DNA of 12,566 bases from Chloroflexota bacterium (GTDB lineage: Bacteria; Chloroflexota; Limnocylindria; QHBO01), in assembly GCA_005880165.1 (NCBI GenBank), contig VBJP01000142.1, positions 1 through 12,566 of the forward strand, in the 5' to 3' direction. This document shows positions 1-7,007 of this stretch, piece after piece. A model generated the notes under the pieces. It had not been told where the DNA came from, made no database searches, and saw only the letters and a list, made by a program, of their open reading frames with translations. How positions within the stretch are numbered: the stretch's first letter is position 1; the number at the start of each line of letters is the position of its first letter. The position numbers and the translations under genes are program-made.

Positions 1-421
1 TGATCCGAATCTGGTCGACCGCGATGGCCTCCGCTCCGGCGTTGCGCAGCTCGTTCAGCAGGTCGTTCACCGAGATCGGGTCCAGCTCACCGTTGACGCG
101 CAGGCTGAGACCCTGCCCGATCACCGCCGTCTGCCCGCTGAACGCGGCGATCCGTCGCAGGTCCTCGCGGCTCACCTCGAGCGCGCTCTGGCCCTGGGGC
201 TCGGCCAGCTGGTACTCGCGGAGCTGTTCGCGGACGTCGCTCAGGCCCGAGCGCAGCTCGCGGTTCCGGTTAGAGAGCGTCTCGATCAGCGTCGACAGAT
301 CCTGCGCGGAGAGGCTGCTGATCTCGGTGGGGCGGGCTTGTGAGCGCAGCTGGCCGACCAGGAGGAGGCCGATGAGCAACGCCACGCCGGTCATGCTCAG
401 CTGCGCGATCCGCCAGCTCAT
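1..421 (-). CDS. DUF881 family protein, second of a tandem pair (3' end beyond window)
   Basis: The 140 visible residues show a short cytoplasmic start, one membrane helix (about residues 8-24), a charged helical or coiled-coil stretch (38-72), then the start of the DUF881 fold with the pattern GLSLRVNGE and NELRNAGAEAIAVDQIRI. DUF881 proteins (Bacillus YlxW/YlxX-like) are single-pass envelope proteins often found near division genes; their biochemical role is not established. The start is well supported: ATG follows GGAGGGG (427-433) with five bases between, and it overlaps by one base (TGATG) the stop of the out-of-frame C-terminus of the preceding DUF881 gene, so the two are translationally coupled. 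The protein runs off the left edge before the end of the domain. Family assignment is firm; function is unknown. Confidence 0.85.
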   Translation of the reverse strand, partial: MSWRIAQLSMTGVALLIGLLLVGQLRSQARPTEISSLSAQDLSTLIETLSNRNRELRSGLSDVREQLREYQLAEPQGQSALEVSREDLRRIAAFSGQTAVIGQGLSLRVNGELDPISVNDLLNELRNAGAEAIAVDQIRI

Positions 422-560
422 CAGCTCCCCTCCGGGACCGCCCAGCGGAACCGGGTGTTGCCGACGAAGGCCGGCAGCGTCAGGGACGCGTTCTTCTGCG
501 TCGCGAACTCGAGCCCAAACGCGTCGATGCGGTGCGCGACCCGAGAGGAGAGGTAAACGT
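421..560 (-). other. Out-of-frame C-terminal remnant of the upstream DUF881 gene
   Basis: In the frame one base behind the upstream DUF881 frame, this stretch encodes a typical DUF881 C-terminus: FGLEF, then TLPAF, then NTRFRW, ending at a TGA at 421-423 that forms TGATG with the next start. The annotated frame instead runs on to a stop at 480 with an Arg/Ser-rich nonsense tail. This shows that the original gene ended at 421. The shift lies between about 535 and 563. The joined product is also some 10-15 residues shorter than usual between the NTAFLSP motif and FGLEF, so a small deletion of 3n+1 bases is as likely as a single missing base. Confidence 0.7.
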
Positions 561-1154
561 CGGTGACAGGAAGGCGGTGTTGACCAGGATTGACGAACCG
601 ACGCCGTAGATCGAGGAGGTGCTTACCAGGCGCTCTCCGTTGATGGTGATCGCCTCCGCTCCGGAGGCCCACAGCGCGGTGACGAGGTCGTGGAGGTCGT
701 CGACCAGCACGATGTAGTTCGCCGGATTCTCGCCGGCAGGCACCGGGCGCTTCGAGTCTGCGATCTCGATGACCACGCCCGGCCCGCTGACCTTGGTGAG
801 ACCGGCAGCCAGGCGCGCCGATGCAAGCTGGCGGTTCAGCTCAGCGAGGGTCGTCTGGGACCCAGCGGTCGCAGTCTGGAAGGACTGCACCTGGCGCTCG
901 GCGTCGGCCAGCTGGTCGCGGAGCGTCTTCTGCTCCTGTTCGAGGCCCACGACCTGGGCGGCCAGGACCTGCTGCGCTGAGGTGGTGTACTCCTGGCGCG
1001 CCACGCTGCTCTTCCATTGCGCCGCGGCTGCAAAGCCGATGACGGCCAGGGCCAGGCCAATCGAGAGGGCCCAGGCTGCAAAGCGGAACCGCGGTCGCGC
1101 CGAGAGGAGCCGCGCCGCGGGGGACGGTGGTCTGCCCTCGTCGCCGGCGCTCAC
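480..1154 (-). CDS. DUF881 family protein, first of a tandem pair, 3'-frameshifted
   Basis: Read as given, this is 224 residues. There is a basic N-terminus, a membrane helix (about 26-46), a coiled coil rich in Gln, Glu and Ala (58-118), then the DUF881 core: SGPGVVIEIADS, NYIVLVDDLHDLVTALWASGAEAITINGERL and YGVGSSILVNTAFLSP (to about 198). After that the sequence turns into an Arg/Ser-rich tail, while the proper C-terminus continues in another frame down to 421. The GTG start is supported by GGGAGG (1161-1166) six bases upstream and by a GTGA overlap with the stop of the metallopeptidase. It belongs to an operon with that peptidase and a second DUF881 gene. The cell role of DUF881 proteins is unknown; envelope or division association is suggested by gene context in other bacteria. 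Confidence 0.8.
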   Translation of the reverse strand: MSAGDEGRPPSPAARLLSARPRFRFAAWALSIGLALAVIGFAAAAQWKSSVARQEYTTSAQQVLAAQVVGLEQEQKTLRDQLADAERQVQSFQTATAGSQTTLAELNRQLASARLAAGLTKVSGPGVVIEIADSKRPVPAGENPANYIVLVDDLHDLVTALWASGAEAITINGERLVSTSSIYGVGSSILVNTAFLSPTFTSPLGSRTASTRLGSSSRRRRTRP

Positions 1155-2452
1155 TGGGCGCCTCCCTGCCGTCGCCGACGCACGAGGTATGCGGCCGCGA
1201 CGACCACGACGATGAGGCCGACCAGGGCGATGACCAGGACAGCTGGCGTGCCGCCGGGCGTGTTGGCCGGCTCCGCCGGCGCTCCGTTGGGCCCCGTCGT
1301 TGCCTGGCCGTCGCCGCCGCTGGCGCCGGTATGGACGATGGACGGTCCGATGCTCGCCGCGGGGACCGGTTTGGGCTCCGAGGCGCCGAATGCTCGGAAA
1401 TAGTCGCTGTACAGCTGGGCGGCGGGCACGCCCGTGCCGGCACGGAGCGCTTCCTCGTCGGTTGCCCCGTTGCGATAGGCCGCCGCGATGCCGCTCATCG
1501 CGGAGCCACCGTAGGTGTGGATGATCCGATCGACCATGGTGGTCGCCTCGGCGTATGAGAGTGACGAGCCACGCGTGCCGATCGGGAAGGCATCGGTCAT
1601 CGCACCGAAGCTGAGGAGGCCGCTCGAGACCTCGGAGCGGACCGTGGCCGCCTGGGTGTCCGCGTTTTGGCGCTCGGACCAGACCGCGAAGCCTTCGTTC
1701 AACCAGAGCGGCGGAGCGTGGAAGTCGTTGCGGGTCGCGTCGAAGAAGACCACGTGGGTCACTTCGTGGATGAGCGCCCGGTCGAGGTACTCGCTCGATC
1801 CGCCACCCAGCCACATGAAGACGGTGCGAATGCCCGGGTAGGTGGCTGCCCCGGTCCATTCCCTGGCCCCGGGGCCAAGCGCGCCAAAGAATTCGTCGCG
1901 AGTGACATAGACGAAGATGTCGACGGGGCCGTCCAGGGCATGGCCCAGCAGCTTTTCCGCGCTCGACACGGCCCCGCCGGTCAGATCGCCGAATCGACGC
2001 GCGCGCGACTCGGAGCTCCCGTACCAGTGAATGGTGGCGTTGCCCATCTGGGCGGTGTGCCAGTCGAGTCCCGGTCGGTTGTCCGCATAGCGCAGGCTCC
2101 CGACGGCGCTCTCGGTGACTGCAGCCCCGCTGGTCGCACGCCATCGGTAGCTGATGGGGGTGTTCGGTGTCAGGTACTGCTTCGAGGCGTCCCAGACGTA
2201 GGTTGCCTGCGTCCCGGAGACCTCGACAGGGGCGACGAAGGTGGCATCCGGCTGGATGCCGAAGTCGATGAGCAGCTCGAGCTGGTCCGGCGCGCCACCG
2301 GGAAGCTCGACCTTGAACGTGATCGCCGTGCCGTACTGCTCGGAGGCGGTGATCGGTCCAAACCCGCTGAAGGCCGCTGCCGCAGGCGGTCTGGCCAAGG
2401 CGGCGGCGCCGAGCAGGAGGATCAGGAGCGGGAAGGCGTGCGTCCGTCGCAT
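1151..2452 (-). CDS. Membrane-anchored HEXXH metallopeptidase (peptidase MA-like, gluzincin type)
   Basis: This 433-residue exported protein has a signal peptide (hydrophobic 6-20, ending near AAAAF), a beta-rich N-terminal region (28-125), and a zinc-peptidase domain. The domain carries HEVTH (229-233) and WLNEGFAVW (250-258). The two histidines plus Glu253 fit the gluzincin zinc site, and Glu230 the catalytic base. A Pro/Ala/Gly-rich linker (357-402) leads to one C-terminal membrane helix (403-424) and an Arg-rich cytoplasmic tail, so the catalytic domain should sit outside the membrane, anchored at its C-terminus. The ATG overlaps the solute-binding protein stop (TGATG), and its own stop overlaps the DUF881 start (GTGA). 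No strong ribosome site is visible, consistent with coupling. The substrate is unknown; the neighbours suggest peptide or envelope turnover. Confidence 0.85.
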   Translation of the reverse strand: MRRTHAFPLLILLLGAAALARPPAAAAFSGFGPITASEQYGTAITFKVELPGGAPDQLELLIDFGIQPDATFVAPVEVSGTQATYVWDASKQYLTPNTPISYRWRATSGAAVTESAVGSLRYADNRPGLDWHTAQMGNATIHWYGSSESRARRFGDLTGGAVSSAEKLLGHALDGPVDIFVYVTRDEFFGALGPGAREWTGAATYPGIRTVFMWLGGGSSEYLDRALIHEVTHVVFFDATRNDFHAPPLWLNEGFAVWSERQNADTQAATVRSEVSSGLLSFGAMTDAFPIGTRGSSLSYAEATTMVDRIIHTYGGSAMSGIAAAYRNGATDEEALRAGTGVPAAQLYSDYFRAFGASEPKPVPAASIGPSIVHTGASGGDGQATTGPNGAPAEPANTPGGTPAVLVIALVGLIVVVVAAAYLVRRRRQGGAQ

Positions 2453-4035
2453 CAGCTGCGGCTCACCAGTCCGAAGTCGAGCAGGCCGACCGTCAGCGTG
2501 CCCAGGCCCTGCAGCCCAGGCCGTACCAGCCAGCTCGACTCGTCGTAGGACCACGGGATCAGCGGCGCCTGGTCATCCACCTCCGCCTCGACCTTCGCGT
2601 ATGCCGCTGCGCGTGCCTGATCGCCATTGCTCGCCGCTGCCGCGTCGAGAAGCTCGACGAAGCGGGGATCGTTCCAACGGCCGTAGTTGCTGCGCGCCCC
2701 TGGGGCGAGCAGCAGGTCATACAGGGCGTGTGGAGAGGGGTAATCCGCGATCCAGTTGATGGCGAAGACCTGCGGGGTGCGCCCGCCATCGAGGAGGGCC
2801 AGGTAGTCGGAGAAGTTCAGGGCCTCGACATGCACCGTGACGCCGAGCTGTTTGCGCCAGGTCGCGACGATTGGCGCGGCGTCGAAGAAGGTAGGCACCC
2901 TGACGGTGACGCTCCCGAGCTTCGCACGATCCCGAAACCCTGCTTCGTCGAGCAGCCGTTTGGCCTCCACTGGGTCTGCGGAGGATGCAGTGGAGAGTCC
3001 TGCCGGCTGAAGCGCGGGCGGCACGATCGAGGTGGCCGGTGCGGCGGTGGCCCCAGCGGAGAGCTCCACCAGCCTGCTCCGATCGAGAACCAGCGCGAAT
3101 GCGCGGCGTACCTTCGGGTTGTCGAAGGGCGCATGCCTCGTGTCGAAGCCGATATATTCCACCGACAGCGCTGCTGCACGATGCAGGGCCGGGCCGAGCT
3201 CATGGTCGTAGGCGATCCAGGTCGCGTCCGAGCCGCCGATCTGGACGAGGTCGAGCGTGTTGTCGGCGTAGGCAGTGACCGCGTCCCCGTCGATGTCCGT
3301 GATCCAGTCGATCTCCCCGATCGGTGGCGCCGCGCCGGCGTAGTCCGGATTGGCCTTCATGACGAGCGTGGCGGCGCTCTGGCTGTTCGCCACGTACGGC
3401 CCTGAACCGATGAAGTGGTTGGCCGTCTGCCATGTGTCCGAGGTGGTCGCCGTGCGCGGCACCACGAAGGTCGAGGGTGTCGCGGTGATCGCCGTGAAGT
3501 AGCTCGCCGGGTGGCGAAGGTGAACCACCAGGGTGTTTGGGTCGGGAGCCTGGACGCCCACAGCCGCCTCGCTCCCCGCTCCGGTTGCCCGCTCGCTGGC
3601 CCCCACGATGACATTCAGGACGTCGGGTGCCGTGGCATGCACCGCCGGATCGAGAAGGCGAAGCCACGAGCGCCGCACGTCGCTGGCATCCAGGGATGAT
3701 CCGTCCGAGAAGCGCAGGCCGCTGCGCAGATGAAACGTGTACGTGCGGCCGTCTCCTCCGACGTCCCATGACCTCGCCAGGCTCGGGTAGACCCTTCCCT
3801 CCTCGTCGAGGCGGGTCAGCCCGGCGTACAGCTGCAGGAGCAGCTGGACATCAGCGGCATCGGAGATGCGAGCCGGATCGAGCGTTTTCACCTCGCCGCC
3901 GAGGTATCGCAGCGGCGCGTCGGCGGCGCGCGCTGGAAGCCGTTGAAGCCCAGTGACCGAAGCGAGGAGGATGAGCGCGGCGAGGGCCGCCGCGACGTGC
4001 CTCAAGCCTTCGCGACGAGGTGACGCCGTGGGCAT
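2452..4035 (-). CDS. ABC transporter substrate-binding protein, family 5 (oligopeptide/DppA-OppA type), orphan
   Basis: This 527-residue protein has a signal sequence (hydrophobic 14-30, likely cut after ARA near 37). The SBP_bac_5 pattern follows: GGEVKTLDPARISDA at the mature start, YAGLTRLDEEGRVYPSLA, YTFHLRSGLRFSDG, GSGPY, then NPKVRRAFALVLDRSRLV and an AINWIADYPSPHALYDLL segment near the C-terminus. Such proteins capture peptides or similar ligands outside the membrane for an ABC importer, but no permease or ATPase gene is in view. Downstream genes are a metallopeptidase and DUF881 proteins, which is unusual company. ATG at 4035 is chosen because it precedes a normal signal peptide; no ribosome site is evident, and a TTG ten codons further in is a weaker alternative. 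There is no lipobox in the signal of the chosen start. Confidence 0.88.
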   Translation of the reverse strand: MPTASPRREGLRHVAAALAALILLASVTGLQRLPARAADAPLRYLGGEVKTLDPARISDAADVQLLLQLYAGLTRLDEEGRVYPSLARSWDVGGDGRTYTFHLRSGLRFSDGSSLDASDVRRSWLRLLDPAVHATAPDVLNVIVGASERATGAGSEAAVGVQAPDPNTLVVHLRHPASYFTAITATPSTFVVPRTATTSDTWQTANHFIGSGPYVANSQSAATLVMKANPDYAGAAPPIGEIDWITDIDGDAVTAYADNTLDLVQIGGSDATWIAYDHELGPALHRAAALSVEYIGFDTRHAPFDNPKVRRAFALVLDRSRLVELSAGATAAPATSIVPPALQPAGLSTASSADPVEAKRLLDEAGFRDRAKLGSVTVRVPTFFDAAPIVATWRKQLGVTVHVEALNFSDYLALLDGGRTPQVFAINWIADYPSPHALYDLLLAPGARSNYGRWNDPRFVELLDAAAASNGDQARAAAYAKVEAEVDDQAPLIPWSYDESSWLVRPGLQGLGTLTVGLLDFGLVSRS

Positions 4036-4072
4036 GCAGGAGGCGACGAGCAGAGTGAGGAGTCCATGGACT

Positions 4073-4100
4073 GCGCGCGGGGCGGGAGCGGCGCGCGGGG
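4073..4100. repeat. Two copies of a 10-bp GC direct repeat in the divergent promoter region
   Basis: GCGCGCGGGG occurs at 4073-4082 and again at 4091-4100, 18 bp apart start to start, between the two divergent operons. A regulator bound to one DNA face could use such spacing only approximately. In DNA this GC-rich, chance is a serious alternative. Confidence 0.3.
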
Positions 4101-4119
4101 TTGGCGACGCACGGCCGGT

Positions 4120-4125
4120 AGTATA
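4120..4125 (-). promoter_or_regulatory. Candidate -10 box for the substrate-binding protein operon
   Basis: TATACT on the minus strand differs from TATAAT at one position and stands out in an otherwise very GC-rich stretch. A poor TTCATG-like -35 lies about 19 bp upstream. Transcription would start near 4113, giving a leader of roughly 78 bases before the ATG at 4035. The overlapping plus-strand TAGTAT (4119-4124) is a weaker candidate for the opposite operon; it would put the start within a few bases of the GTG at 4133, giving a leaderless or nearly leaderless message. Confidence 0.35.
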
Positions 4126-4132
4126 CGGGCCC

Positions 4133-4669
4133 GTGCATGCCACCCATGAACACCGGTTTCGGGCGCAGACACCAGGCACCCTCACCCTGCGCCAGTTCAT
4201 CGAATCGCTGCGACGATGGACACCCGAGATGCGCCAGATCGCCCAGATCGCGCTGACCAGGACAGAGGCGGAGCGCCAGCGCTACCTGCAGCAGTTCCAC
4301 GCAGGGCATCACGAGCGCGGAGCCGGACCGCTCGACAGCTTCGTGCGCTGGGCCTACTCGGATCCCCGGCTCGATGCCGTCCCAGCGCTCCTGGCGGAGC
4401 TGGATCGACCGGAAGCCGACTATGCCGATGCCCTGGAGCACGAGGCCGACGTGCTGGTCACGATGCGCGGGGAGGGCAAGACGCCCGCACAGCGAGTGCG
4501 CGACTTCCTCGCGCTGCTGGGCGTGGAGGGCTCGGAGCAGGTCAGGGCGGGCCTCGCCGGCATCATGCCGCCTGGCACTCCGGAACCGGTGGTGATCGCC
4601 ACGCTCCGAGTGATGCGCCGCCGCTGGCTCGAGCGCTACGGCGATGACGCGTTTTTCGCGGAGGACTGA
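4133..4669 (+). CDS. Small helical protein of unknown function, first gene of the copper-linked run
   Basis: I do not recognise this 178-residue protein. It is soluble-looking and mostly helical, has no signal peptide, membrane helix or cysteine, and is rich in Arg, Glu, Ala and Leu. Notable stretches are TLRQFIESLRRWTPEMRQIA, an acidic DYADALEHEADVLVTMRGEG (97-116), and a C-terminal helix RVMRRRWLERYG ending in acidic FFAED. The start is uncertain. GTG at 4133 is the closest in-frame start to the divergent promoter region, but there is no clear ribosome site; an ATG at 3953 lies inside the opposite gene and is unlikely. Its end overlaps the CopC-CopD fusion start by 26 bases, so the two are probably co-expressed. 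A cytosolic accessory role is possible but unproved. Confidence 0.6.
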   Translation: MHATHEHRFRAQTPGTLTLRQFIESLRRWTPEMRQIAQIALTRTEAERQRYLQQFHAGHHERGAGPLDSFVRWAYSDPRLDAVPALLAELDRPEADYADALEHEADVLVTMRGEGKTPAQRVRDFLALLGVEGSEQVRAGLAGIMPPGTPEPVVIATLRVMRRRWLERYGDDAFFAED

Positions 4670-7007
4670 TCCCGCGCTCCGCCTGCGCACCCTGCTCGTC
4701 GCAGCGCAGGTTGCCCTCGTCGCGCTGATCGCGCTGCATGGCGTGGCGTTTGGCCATGCGGAGCTCGTCAGCTCCGTGCCAGCCGCCAACGCGAGCATCA
4801 CGACGTCGCCGCCGCAGCTGGTGCTGACCTTCACCGAGGCGATCGATCCCGCCAACTCGTCGCTGACGCTGCTCGGGCCCGACGGAAGCCCGGTTGCCGG
4901 AACCGGCGCACTTCGGATCAACGCCGCGGGGACGACGGCAACCGCCGAGGTCCCCGCTCTCAAGCCGGGCATCTACACCGTGAGCTACCGCGTCACCTCG
5001 GCAACCGATGGGCACGTGACGAGCGGCCAGTACGCCTTCCTGCTCGATCCCACCGGGACGCAGCCCGCTCCGATCGGCTCCGCCTCCAGTGCGTCGCCGT
5101 CCATCGAGCCGACCACCATCGCGGCGCGCTGGGCGGTCCTGGTCCTCCTGCTCGTGCTCTTCGGGACGGCCCTCTTCTGGCTCGCGTCTGCGCGCCCGGC
5201 ACTCGCTGCCGCGAGGCGCGGGGAGCGGGACGTGGCGTTCCGCGGCGGCGTTGGCCCATGGAGCGCGATTGCCGTCCTGGCATTTGGGGCCTTCTTCTCG
5301 CTCGCGATCTTCCTCACGGTCGCCGCCGGCGCCATCGGTTCTGGGGGTCACAGCCACCCGGGTCACCAGGGAGTGCCCCTCGATTTCGCCGCCCCGTTCG
5401 GGTGGACACCCTTCGCCATCGCCATGCGGGTGGCGCTGGTCGGGACGTTTGCGGCCTTTGTCCTGGCAGCCGCGCGGTTCTTCGCCGTCGACGAGGCGCG
5501 GCGTCGGGGTCGTCCCGCCCGTGACCTGGACACCGCTCTGCTGCTTGGCGTGCTGGGTGCGACCGCGGCCGCCCTGGGCGGGATGAGCTTCGCCGGCCAC
5601 GCCTTCGCAGGCGGTGGCCCGGTCTTCGCGCTCATCGACTGGTTCCACCTCGTCGCGGTCGGCTCGTGGCTCGGAACACTGGGCGGACTCGCGCTGCTGG
5701 CGTGGCACATGCGCCGCCGGCAATCGGACCGGCGTGGAGTCCTCGGAGCTGCCCTCTCTCGCCACTCACGCGTCGCCATGATCGCCGCGCCGGTCGTGGT
5801 CCTCACCGGCCTGGCCAACTCACCCATCGTGATCGGCGCGGCGCGCAACGTCGTCGCCAGCCAGTACGGAGACCTGGTCCTGGCCAAGGCGACGCTCTTC
5901 TCCGTGGCGGTCGCCATCGGTGCGGTCAACTTCCTGCTCGTGCGGCGCGGGTCCACTGCGCGAGCCACGACTCTCATCGGCGGGGAGGCGCTGATCGGCC
6001 TGGTGGCGGTGGCCGTCGCTGCGACGATGCTCTCCATCCAGCCGGCTGCCAGCCGGGTGGCGACCCTGTCGAATTCTGCGAACCAGACGGCTCACCTGTA
6101 CGGGACCGCCGGGTCCTCGAACGTCCACGCGGCGATCAGTATCCCTGCCCCGGGCGATCAGCTCTACCAGGTGGTGGTCTCCGACCCCGCGACCGGCGCT
6201 CCGCGCCCCGACGTGAGGGCCGTGGCGATCGAGTTCACCGCCCCTTCCGGGAGCCCCTTGGGCACGAAACGCGTGGGAATGACCCGAACCCGGGACACGA
6301 CGATCTGGAGCGTCCAGGGCGCCTTCACGCCGGAGGTCGGTGCCTGGACGATCGGTGTCCTCGTCCAACGCCCCGGCGGGCTCGAGTCCGTGTCGTTCCC
6401 GATCAGCGTGCAGGATCCGATTCCGCCCCAGCTGGTGCCCCCACCCGACGCCGGGCTCGGGGTCCCCGCGGTTCTGGGCCTCCTCTGGCTGCTGCCGGAT
6501 GGACTGGCGGGCTGGCTGCTGCTGTGTCTCCCGCTGCTGGCGCTTGCGTCGGTCGCTCTCCTCGAGCGTTCGCGCCGGGCGGCCGCGCGGCCCCTCGGCT
6601 GGATGGCCCCTGCTCGGGTCGCCCTGGTGGCCGTGGCCGTGATTGCGGGGCTGGGCATCGGCTCGCGCTCGGTGGTGGAGGCCGCCAATCGCGGCGTGAC
6701 GCCGGGCCCGAACCCTATCGCCGCCAGCGCTGCATCGGTCGCGCGCGGAAAGCTGATCTTCCTGGCGAACTGTGCGACCTGCCACGGTGCGGAAGGATCG
6801 GGCGATGGTCCCCAGGGCGCCGGAATGCTTCCGGCTCCGGGTGCCATCGGTCCATCCGTCTCTCGCATGAGCGATCTGGAGCTGCAGTACCTGGTGACGA
6901 ACGGGCTGGCCGGCACGAAGATGCCATCCTTTGCGACGAAACTGTCCGAGAACGAGCGCTGGGACCTGGTGAATTACCTGCACACCAGATGGCATTCGGG
7001 CCAATGA
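4644..7007 (+). CDS. CopC-CopD copper protein fused to a periplasmic domain and a C-terminal cytochrome c
   Basis: This 787-residue fusion has four parts. A signal helix (17-37) precedes a CopC domain (38-135) that begins with HAELVSSVPAANA and contains DGHVTSG. His38, Asp122 and His124 match the CopC Cu(II) site, with His38 at the likely mature N-terminus. A CopD-type membrane region (about 158-465, roughly eight helices) follows, with an external GHSHPGH loop (235-241) and the conserved IDWFHLVAVGSWLG. Residues 485-590 resemble a FixH/YtkA-like beta domain, flanked by further helices (605-640, 655-675). A class I cytochrome c domain ends the protein, with heme motif CATCH (710-714) and likely axial Met760 in TKMPSF. 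CopC-CopD takes part in copper uptake or tolerance; the heme domain adds electron transfer. The next gene overlaps it by ATGA. Ribosome site is weak. Confidence 0.9.
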   Translation: MTRFSRRTDPALRLRTLLVAAQVALVALIALHGVAFGHAELVSSVPAANASITTSPPQLVLTFTEAIDPANSSLTLLGPDGSPVAGTGALRINAAGTTATAEVPALKPGIYTVSYRVTSATDGHVTSGQYAFLLDPTGTQPAPIGSASSASPSIEPTTIAARWAVLVLLLVLFGTALFWLASARPALAAARRGERDVAFRGGVGPWSAIAVLAFGAFFSLAIFLTVAAGAIGSGGHSHPGHQGVPLDFAAPFGWTPFAIAMRVALVGTFAAFVLAAARFFAVDEARRRGRPARDLDTALLLGVLGATAAALGGMSFAGHAFAGGGPVFALIDWFHLVAVGSWLGTLGGLALLAWHMRRRQSDRRGVLGAALSRHSRVAMIAAPVVVLTGLANSPIVIGAARNVVASQYGDLVLAKATLFSVAVAIGAVNFLLVRRGSTARATTLIGGEALIGLVAVAVAATMLSIQPAASRVATLSNSANQTAHLYGTAGSSNVHAAISIPAPGDQLYQVVVSDPATGAPRPDVRAVAIEFTAPSGSPLGTKRVGMTRTRDTTIWSVQGAFTPEVGAWTIGVLVQRPGGLESVSFPISVQDPIPPQLVPPPDAGLGVPAVLGLLWLLPDGLAGWLLLCLPLLALASVALLERSRRAAARPLGWMAPARVALVAVAVIAGLGIGSRSVVEAANRGVTPGPNPIAASAASVARGKLIFLANCATCHGAEGSGDGPQGAGMLPAPGAIGPSVSRMSDLELQYLVTNGLAGTKMPSFATKLSENERWDLVNYLHTRWHSGQ

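Noticed and set aside
540..563. Programmed ribosomal frameshift in the first DUF881 gene
   Set aside because: There is no heptameric slippery sequence (X-XXY-YYZ) and no evident downstream stem; an indel is simpler.
1154..2144. Extension of the first DUF881 frame upstream to 2144
   Set aside because: This part is out of frame inside the metallopeptidase gene and has a shadow-like Arg/Gly-rich composition. The GTG at 1154 has a good ribosome site and a GTGA overlap.
4033..4080. Lipobox-like LLVASC just upstream of the chosen start of the substrate-binding protein
   Set aside because: No in-frame start lies close enough upstream to make it a signal peptide, and a second normal signal helix follows the ATG at 4035.
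5666..7003. Extension of the polytopic membrane protein frame upstream to 5666
   Set aside because: It lies out of frame inside the CopC-CopD-cytochrome gene, which has unmistakable motifs there, and the ATG at 7004 gives an ATGA overlap with that gene's stop.
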